A stretch of DNA of 64,000 nucleotides from Microvirga puerhi (lineage in GTDB: Bacteria; Pseudomonadota; Alphaproteobacteria; Rhizobiales; Beijerinckiaceae): NCBI RefSeq assembly GCF_020089865.1, contig NZ_JAIRBM010000001.1, positions 310,001-374,000 of the forward strand, read 5' to 3'. Under the pieces are notes generated by a model. It made no database searches and was not told the origin of the DNA. It saw only the letters and a list, made by a program, of their open reading frames with translations. Both the position numbers and the translations under genes were made by a program. Positions 59,514 through 64,000 of this stretch are shown piece after piece; the stretch's first letter is position 1; each line of letters opens with the position of its first letter.

Positions 59514-60557
59514 ATGGATGCCCGTCAGACCATTTTGTGCATCGAGGACGAGGACGATCTGCGCACCGACATCGCGGAGGAGCTGGAATCCGCCCATTAC
59601 AATGTCATTCAGGCTGCGAACGGCAGCGAGGCCCTCACGGTGCTCAAGAAGCACAGGCCAGACCTTGTCCTGTGCGACATCACGATGCCGGGGCTTGGTG
59701 GCTATGACGTGCTCAAGGCCATGCGCGAGCGCGGCGAGCTGGCCGATGTCCCGTTCATCTTCCTGACCGCCTTGGCTGATCGGAACGACGTGCTCGTCGG
59801 CAAGCAGGCCGGAGCCGACGACTACCTGGTAAAGCCGATCGACTACGAAATCCTTCTCGCCACCGTGGCGGCGCGATTGAACCAAGTAGCTCGGGTCCAG
59901 AAGAGTGCCGTTCAGCGTGCCGAGGAGGCATGGCAGGAGATTCTGCAATCGTCCCGCGGCCGCACGGCGGAAGCGCTGTACAAGGCGACCTTCGCATTCG
60001 ATCGCTTCCTGGTCGGGGTCGTGGTCGTGGATGAGAAGGGGAGCGTGCGCCTCATGAACAAGGAGGCTGAGCGCATCCTGGCGGAGGATGACGGCCTAGG
60101 CGTATCCCAAGGCATTCTCAAGGGCGCTGTTCCCAAGACGAATGCGAAGCTTCATGAAAGCATCGTGAAGGCTTTCCATGAGGAATCCCTCGACGAGATC
60201 GTGTCCTTCCAACGCCTCTCGGGCGGCAGGCCTTATCTCGTGCTGATTCCGGGACAGCGCTTCTCAGCAGAAGAAAAGCCCGAGGCGGTCGTGCTTCTCC
60301 TGATCGACACCGAGCAGCGCACCAAGGTATCCGGCGAGACCCTCGTGCGTCTCTATAATCTCACGCCATCCGAAACGCGCGTGGCCCTCATGTTGATCGA
60401 TGGAAAGCGTCTCGATCAGATTGCCGAGGAACTCGATGTCGCCCAGACGACTGTCGTTTTCCATCTGAAGAACCTGTTCAGAAAGACCGAAACGAACCGC
60501 CAGGCTGATCTGATCCGTGTCCTGCTCTCGGTGCCGCTGAGGACGGCAGGCGACTGA
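59514..60557 (+). CDS. Response regulator with LuxR-type DNA-binding domain
   Basis: 347 residues in three parts. The receiver (residues 6-120) has the acidic pair near 12-14, phospho-acceptor Asp55 in VLCDITMPGLGGYDVL, the conserved Thr in FLTALAD and Lys in DDYLVKPID. A middle section (about 150-265) is PAS-like (VVVDEKGSVRLMNKEAERIL). The C-terminus is a LuxR/GerE-type helix-turn-helix (LTPSETRVALMLIDGKRLDQ, then VAQTTVVFHLKNLFRKT). The PAS-like insert makes the layout unusual compared with NarL-type regulators of about 215 residues. Its partner kinase lies directly upstream. Confidence 0.92.
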   Translation: MDARQTILCIEDEDDLRTDIAEELESAHYNVIQAANGSEALTVLKKHRPDLVLCDITMPGLGGYDVLKAMRERGELADVPFIFLTALADRNDVLVGKQAGADDYLVKPIDYEILLATVAARLNQVARVQKSAVQRAEEAWQEILQSSRGRTAEALYKATFAFDRFLVGVVVVDEKGSVRLMNKEAERILAEDDGLGVSQGILKGAVPKTNAKLHESIVKAFHEESLDEIVSFQRLSGGRPYLVLIPGQRFSAEEKPEAVVLLLIDTEQRTKVSGETLVRLYNLTPSETRVALMLIDGKRLDQIAEELDVAQTTVVFHLKNLFRKTETNRQADLIRVLLSVPLRTAGD

Positions 60558-60717
60558 TAAGCAGCTTTAATACATGAGTTACCATGTTGCGAGGCGGCAA
60601 GCTTAGCCACGTCTCTGCCACGATTCGTTCAGCTTCCAGAGAGGTTTTCCTCCATATAAATGTTGCCATCGAATCGGGCAGGGGCCTTCGGTCTCTGCGT
60701 GACGCAAGGTGACGTTC

Positions 60718-61083
60718 ATGAAGTTCTCTCGACTGATTTCCGGTGCCGTTCTGGCCGCGGCCCTCGTGACGAGTGCTGCCTCGATCGAGCCAGCCGCTGC
60801 CCGTGATCGTCTGTCTCCCGGCGCTGCGGCCGCTCTTGGCGTCTTGGGCGGTCTCGCTGTCGGAGGCGCCATTGCCGCCTCGCAGAGCCCCGCTTATGCC
60901 GCGCCTGTTGCGGGCCCCGTCTATGCCCCGCCGCCCCCGGCTCCGGTGTATGTAGAGGAAGCTTCGCCTGTCTATTATCCGCCGCCAGCCCCCGTCTACG
61001 TAGAGCGCTGCTTTACGGACCGGTATAGCGAGTGGGTCCCGGGCTGGGGCTGGCAGCCTCGCCGCCGGACAGTCTGCCATTGA
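60718..61083 (+). CDS. Proline-rich secreted protein, unknown function
   Basis: 121 residues: a signal peptide (MKFSRLISGAVLAAALVTSA) with cleavage after AAA near residue 29, then a glycine/alanine helix (GAAAALGVLGGLAVGGAIAA) and a Pro/Val/Tyr-rich stretch with two APVYVE repeats, ending in a Cys/Trp-containing motif (SEWVPGWGWQPRRRTVCH). Such proteins are common in this order and lack a known function. I take the ATG at 60718 rather than the in-frame GTG at 60709. Ends at a clear terminator. Confidence 0.75.
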   Translation: MKFSRLISGAVLAAALVTSAASIEPAAARDRLSPGAAAALGVLGGLAVGGAIAASQSPAYAAPVAGPVYAPPPPAPVYVEEASPVYYPPPAPVYVERCFTDRYSEWVPGWGWQPRRRTVCH

Positions 61084-61087
61084 AGGT

Positions 61088-61116
61088 AAGGCCCGCATCG
61101 CGGGCCTTTTTCTTTT
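61088..61116 (+). terminator. Rho-independent terminator after the proline-rich protein gene
   Basis: Nine-pair stem AAGGCCCGC (61088-61096) and GCGGGCCTT (61100-61108) with an ATC loop and a T-rich tail (TTTTCTTTTG). Confidence 0.88.
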
Positions 61117-61182
61117 GTAGCTGAGGCAACCCTGATTCCAGGGCAGCGTTGATCTGCGGCGAGATCAATGCGAGCGGCGAAA

Positions 61183-61377
61183 ATGACCCAGCCCAAAGAT
61201 ACATCGGCCATGCCTCACGGCACCAAGCTCAATCCAGGGGACGAGGGCGCCTCAGATACTCCCGGCATTGGCGAGAATATTTGCCGGGAATGTAACGGCA
61301 GCGGGAAGATCGGTAATCGCGCGTGCCCGATTTGTGGCGGGACGGGAATCGTCCTCGAAGAGATCGGCGGCGGCTGA
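61183..61377 (+). CDS. Small DnaJ-type zinc-finger protein
   Basis: 64 residues. Two CxxCxGxG elements are present, CRECNGSGKIGN and CPICGGTGIV, as in the zinc-binding centre of DnaJ, but with no J domain or substrate-binding domain. One zinc-binding module of four cysteines is expected. I use the ATG at 61183 (MTQPKDTSAM); the frame also opens at 61168. Function unknown; a role as a small thiol or zinc-binding chaperone-like protein is only inference. It converges on the DUF2842 gene, whose stop is 2 bases away. Confidence 0.7.
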   Translation: MTQPKDTSAMPHGTKLNPGDEGASDTPGIGENICRECNGSGKIGNRACPICGGTGIVLEEIGGG

Positions 61378-61379
61378 GC

Positions 61380-61589
61380 CTATACTTTGTCCGGCTTGCC
61401 CATCCAGCGGATCAGGGGAAGCAGGGGCACGATCCAGATCAATCCAAGCACGATATAGGCGATGGTCTGCATAGGCTTGGGCGCTTCAGTAATGCGGCCC
61501 TCGGCAACTGCCATAGCGAACAGCACGTAGAACGCGATGAAGATCATCATCACGACCGTGCCGATCAGCTTGCGTGTACGCATGCCCAT
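61380..61589 (-). CDS. DUF2842 family membrane protein
   Basis: 69 residues with two hydrophobic helices (about 9-28 and 42-62) and the family's MRTRKLIGTVV start and PLIRWMGKPDKV end. In this order it is typically divergent from or next to heme A synthase, as here. Function unknown. The start may be the ATG at 61589 or the second ATG at 61583. Confidence 0.85.
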   Translation of the reverse strand: MGMRTRKLIGTVVMMIFIAFYVLFAMAVAEGRITEAPKPMQTIAYIVLGLIWIVPLLPLIRWMGKPDKV

Positions 61590-61607
61590 GACCTTGATCC
61601 TTCATCC

Positions 61608-61640
61608 AAAATTCCGGGACCGGCAAAATTCCAGGACCGG
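61608..61640. repeat. Tandem 16-base direct repeat in the DUF2842/ctaA divergent promoter region
   Basis: AAAATTCCGGGACCGG (61608-61623) is repeated as AAAATTCCAGGACCGG (61625-61640), with one mismatch and a 17-base period. It sits between two divergent genes, about 100 bases before the ctaA start, so it may be a regulator-binding site or a recent small duplication. Confidence 0.7.
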
Positions 61641-61737
61641 GAGGTGCGTCACCGGCTAGAATTGCCTCGAAGAGCCGCAACCTCTATGTGACAGCCGGTA
61701 TCCCGGGTTCAAGCCCAAATTCATCGAGAGAGTGAGT

Positions 61738-62820
61738 ATGGCTGTCGCAGCCTCGCCCGAGGGCATGGCGTTGTCGGGTCCTTCCACCGCGCGGACTCTT
61801 TTCGCAGTGCGGACATGGCTCTACGTGCTCGCGGCCCTTGTCATCGCCATGATAGCGGTCGGTGGCGCTACGCGCCTCACAGGCTCCGGCCTTTCCATCA
61901 CCGAATGGAAGCCCGTGACGGGAGCCATCCCGCCTCTGACCGAGCAGGCCTGGGTGGCGGAGTTCGAGAAATATCGCCAAATCCCGCAATACGAACTCGT
62001 CAACAAGGGAATGACCCTCGGCGAGTTCAAGTTCATCTATGCCTGGGAGTGGGGGCATCGCCAGCTGGGTCGCCTGATCGGCCTCGTGTTCTTTCTGCCG
62101 CTCGTCTTCTTCTGGTGGCGCGGAGCCATCAAGGGACGCCTTGCACTGACTCTCCTCGGAATTGGCGCGTTGGGCGGGCTCCAAGGAGCGGTCGGCTGGA
62201 TCATGGTGGCGTCCGGCCTCGAGCCGGGAATGACAGCGGTCGCACCAATCAAGCTTGCCCTTCACCTGACTGTCGCGAGCGTCATCCTGGCCTGCCTCGT
62301 CTGGGTCGCGGCTGGACTGCGGAAGCATGAGCCAACCGAGGCGCAAATTGAGCCCAGGCTCGGCGCCGTTCCTGCGGTCCTGGCATGCCTCGTCCTGCTC
62401 CAGATTGCCCTTGGCGGTCTCGTGGCAGGCTCGAAGGCGGGCTTTACCTACAATACGTGGCCTTTGATGGATGGCAGCGTCGTGCCCCCCGGCTCAGTGC
62501 TGTTCAGCGTCACGCCATGGATCGAGAACTTCGTCGATAATCTCGCTCTCGTGCAATTCAACCACCGGATCGTGGCCTATGGCATCGTGATCTTGGCCCT
62601 GTGGCATGTCTGGTCCGTCAGCCGGCGGGCTCCCGCTTCCAAAGCCGGACGCCGGGCAAGGGCTGTTGCAGGACTTGCCATCGGGCAGATGGTGCTCGGG
62701 ATTGCGACGCTGCTTCTGGTCGTCCCGTTGTGGGCCGGGCTGCTGCATCAAGTCTTCGCCATGGTGGTTCTCAGCATGGCTGTCGTTCACACCCGCGTCA
62801 GCCGGGACGCCGTCGCTTAA
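61738..62820 (+). CDS. ctaA: Heme A synthase
   Basis: 360-residue COX15/CtaA protein that oxidises heme O to heme A for cytochrome c oxidase. Eight membrane helices are expected; the haem-ligand histidines are in WEWGHRQLGRLIGLVFF near residue 104, in KLALHLTVASVILACLV near 176, in VQFNHRIVAYGIVIL near 271 and in GLLHQVFAMVVLSMAV near 336. VGGATRLTGSGLSITEWKPV near 40 is a family hallmark. I prefer the ATG at 61738; a GTG six bases upstream (61732) is also in frame. Confidence 0.95.
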   Translation: MAVAASPEGMALSGPSTARTLFAVRTWLYVLAALVIAMIAVGGATRLTGSGLSITEWKPVTGAIPPLTEQAWVAEFEKYRQIPQYELVNKGMTLGEFKFIYAWEWGHRQLGRLIGLVFFLPLVFFWWRGAIKGRLALTLLGIGALGGLQGAVGWIMVASGLEPGMTAVAPIKLALHLTVASVILACLVWVAAGLRKHEPTEAQIEPRLGAVPAVLACLVLLQIALGGLVAGSKAGFTYNTWPLMDGSVVPPGSVLFSVTPWIENFVDNLALVQFNHRIVAYGIVILALWHVWSVSRRAPASKAGRRARAVAGLAIGQMVLGIATLLLVVPLWAGLLHQVFAMVVLSMAVVHTRVSRDAVA

Positions 62821-62835
62821 AATACAGAGGCACAA

Positions 62836-62858
62836 AGAAAAGGGCAGCCTAAGCTGCC
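62836..62858 (-). terminator. Bidirectional-type terminator between ctaA and the DUF1236 gene
   Basis: Stem AGGGCAGC with GCTGCCCT around a CTAA loop. Read on the minus strand it is followed by TTTTCTTTG and so terminates the DUF1236 gene; on the plus strand the tail CTCTT is weaker but may also stop ctaA. Confidence 0.75.
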
Positions 62859-62883
62859 CTCTCTTCGATCGATCCTGCTGTAG

Positions 62884-63300
62884 TTAGCGGATGATCTGAA
62901 CCACGCGATGAGAGCTGGGCTCAACCAGGACCGGAGTGTTATTCACTACGGTGTAGCGATAGCCACGCACGCCATACTCGGCCGGAACTTCGTAATAGGT
63001 TACGCCGCTGGACGGTAGAACCGTGCCGACACGCAGTTCCTGGCTATAGGCGTAGGACGGGACGTCCTGGGTGACCACATACTGACGGAACCTCGGCTGC
63101 TGATCGCCAACGATGCCGCCGACGATGGCACCTGTCACGCCGCCCACGGCAGCGCCCACCGGGCCGCCGACGATCGCGCCGCCGACCGCGCCGGTCGCCG
63201 CACCGGCTGCAGCACCGCCAGCGGCCGGATCCTGAGCGAAGGCGGCGGCAGGCGTAAGGGCAACAAGAACGGCACCGGTGAGAAGAAGTTTCTTCGACAT
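62884..63300 (-). CDS. DUF1236 domain-containing secreted protein
   Basis: 138 residues. Signal peptide MSKKLLLTGAVLVALTPAAA, cleavage after AFA near residue 23. Glycine/alanine repeats of the glycine-zipper type occupy residues 28-67 (GAVGGAIVGGPVGAAVGG), then the DUF1236 domain (YVVTQDVPSYAYSQELRVGT, EVPAEYGVRGYRYTVVN) ending in HRVVQIIR. The glycine zipper suggests membrane association. The start at 63300 fits; the longer frame to 63345 lacks a signal peptide start. Confidence 0.88.
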   Translation of the reverse strand: MSKKLLLTGAVLVALTPAAAFAQDPAAGGAAAGAATGAVGGAIVGGPVGAAVGGVTGAIVGGIVGDQQPRFRQYVVTQDVPSYAYSQELRVGTVLPSSGVTYYEVPAEYGVRGYRYTVVNNTPVLVEPSSHRVVQIIR

Positions 63301-63586
63301 GAGATCGTGCTCCTTAGCAGTGAAAGTCGGACTTCCAACGGCCAACTTTACCTGCGGTTCCGCTTGTTCATTCGATGTTCACGGAAAACTTGTCGAATTC
63401 TTTATCGACCCAAATGGAACCTTTTGACGGGAGGCAAAACCGCGAGACGCAGTCTGCTTGGCTGTTTTCCAAAGGGAAAATAGTCGTTTCATTTGGGGAC
63501 TTGGTAATTATCCTGTTAAATGGAACAGTGTTAGAAGACTCGGCTCATCCGGTCGTATCCAGAAACGGACTTATCGGGAGTAAAGC

Positions 63587-64000
63587 ATGAACGTGCTGGT
63601 TTTTGCGTCACGCAAGGGTGGCTCCGGAAAGAGCACGCTTGCGGCTCATCTCGCCACCTATATCGCGACCCCGGAACGCAAGACCCTTCTGATCGATAGC
63701 GATCCCCAGGGGTCTCTGTCGTTCTGGCATCGGATCCGGGGCGAGGAGAACCCGGCGCTGAAGCACAATCCCCGCGATCTCACCCAGACTTTGAAAGCGG
63801 CGCGGAGCGAAGGCTATGATTGGGTTCTGGTCGATACGCCTCCCAATAAGTCGCCCATCGTCGTCGAAGCCATCCGCAACGCGACCTTGGTGATCATTCC
63901 AACTCGGCCGAGCCTGTTCGACATCGCCGCCGTGCAGGACACGGTCGCCATCGCCCGTGAGCTGCGCAAACCCTATGCCGCGGTCATCAATGGCGCACCG
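63587..64000 (+). CDS. ParA family ATPase, 3' end outside the window
   Basis: The first 138 codons are present and the frame is still open at the window end. The N-terminus has a deviant Walker A motif (FASRKGGSGKSTLAAHLA) with the signature lysine, then LLIDSDPQGSLSFW (switch I) near residue 37 and WVLVDTPPN near 81. GGGAG precedes the ATG by six bases. The type resembles orphan ParA/MinD-like ATPases of Rhizobiales rather than the chromosomal parA of the parAB pair; no parB is seen in this window. Confidence 0.88.
   Translation, partial: MNVLVFASRKGGSGKSTLAAHLATYIATPERKTLLIDSDPQGSLSFWHRIRGEENPALKHNPRDLTQTLKAARSEGYDWVLVDTPPNKSPIVVEAIRNATLVIIPTRPSLFDIAAVQDTVAIARELRKPYAAVINGAP

Noticed and set aside
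63375..63590. 71-codon open frame before the ParA gene
   Set aside because: It has no recognisable domain, no ribosome binding site and overlaps the ParA start; the region is better read as promoter sequence.

Overview
The window is 64 kb of GC-rich chromosome from an alphaproteobacterium of the order Hyphomicrobiales (Rhizobiales). This rests on gene content and order: a 13-subunit-type nuo operon followed by birA, ribonuclease J, methylmalonyl-CoA epimerase, a DUF1467 protein and a short proS; an nrdR-ribD-ribE-ribH-nusB-thiL run; and families common in this order (BA14K, DUF1236, DUF2842, DUF6163, leucyl/arginyl-type Bpt transferase, CBP3-type ubiquinol-cytochrome c chaperone). A Microvirga or Methylobacterium-like genus is my guess only; no rRNA or species marker is present.

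Region 1 (1-20.9 kb, + strand): nuoC to nuoN encode most of respiratory complex I. They are followed without a break by birA, rnj, mce, a DUF1467 gene, proS and the lipoprotein-release pair lolC/lolD. Region 2 (20.9-25.2 kb) is a mostly minus-strand block lying between lolD and dnaE: a secreted protein, a small lipoprotein, an AraC regulator, an outer-membrane-type transporter and a 33-residue membrane peptide. It looks like accessory material between two genes that are often close together. Region 3 (25.2-28.7 kb) is dnaE.

Region 4 (28.8-37.3 kb) holds a small secreted protein, an RTX-type calcium-binding repeat protein, and a minus-strand group (bpt, RDD membrane protein, threonine dehydratase, a lipoprotein-LivH permease fusion, hemB). 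Divergent from hemB is a 3-hydroxyisobutyryl-CoA hydrolase gene with a DUF6163 partner. Region 5 (37.5-53.3 kb) is core: L,D-transpeptidase, glyA, nrdR, riboflavin genes, nusB, thiL, an MFS transporter, the proton-pumping pyrophosphatase hppA, bamE, CBP3 chaperone, DUF177, plsX, fabH, ihfA, a MerR regulator and tRNA-Pro(GGG).

Region 6 (53.3-64 kb) begins with a truncated tyrosine integrase beside the tRNA-Pro gene. It then runs through accessory envelope genes (cytochrome P460-like, ketopantoate reductase-like, MliC, BA14K), a three-gene signalling module (cysteine-free sulfite-oxidase-fold periplasmic protein, membrane histidine kinase, LuxR-type response regulator), small secreted proteins, DUF2842 with heme A synthase, DUF1236, and a ParA-type ATPase cut by the window end.

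No CRISPR array, complete insertion sequence, prophage or obvious defence system is visible. The points most worth following up are the three-gene signalling module, the lipoprotein-permease fusion, the tRNA-Pro integrase scar, the 33-residue peptide with a near-perfect ribosome binding site, and the long disordered NuoE tail.
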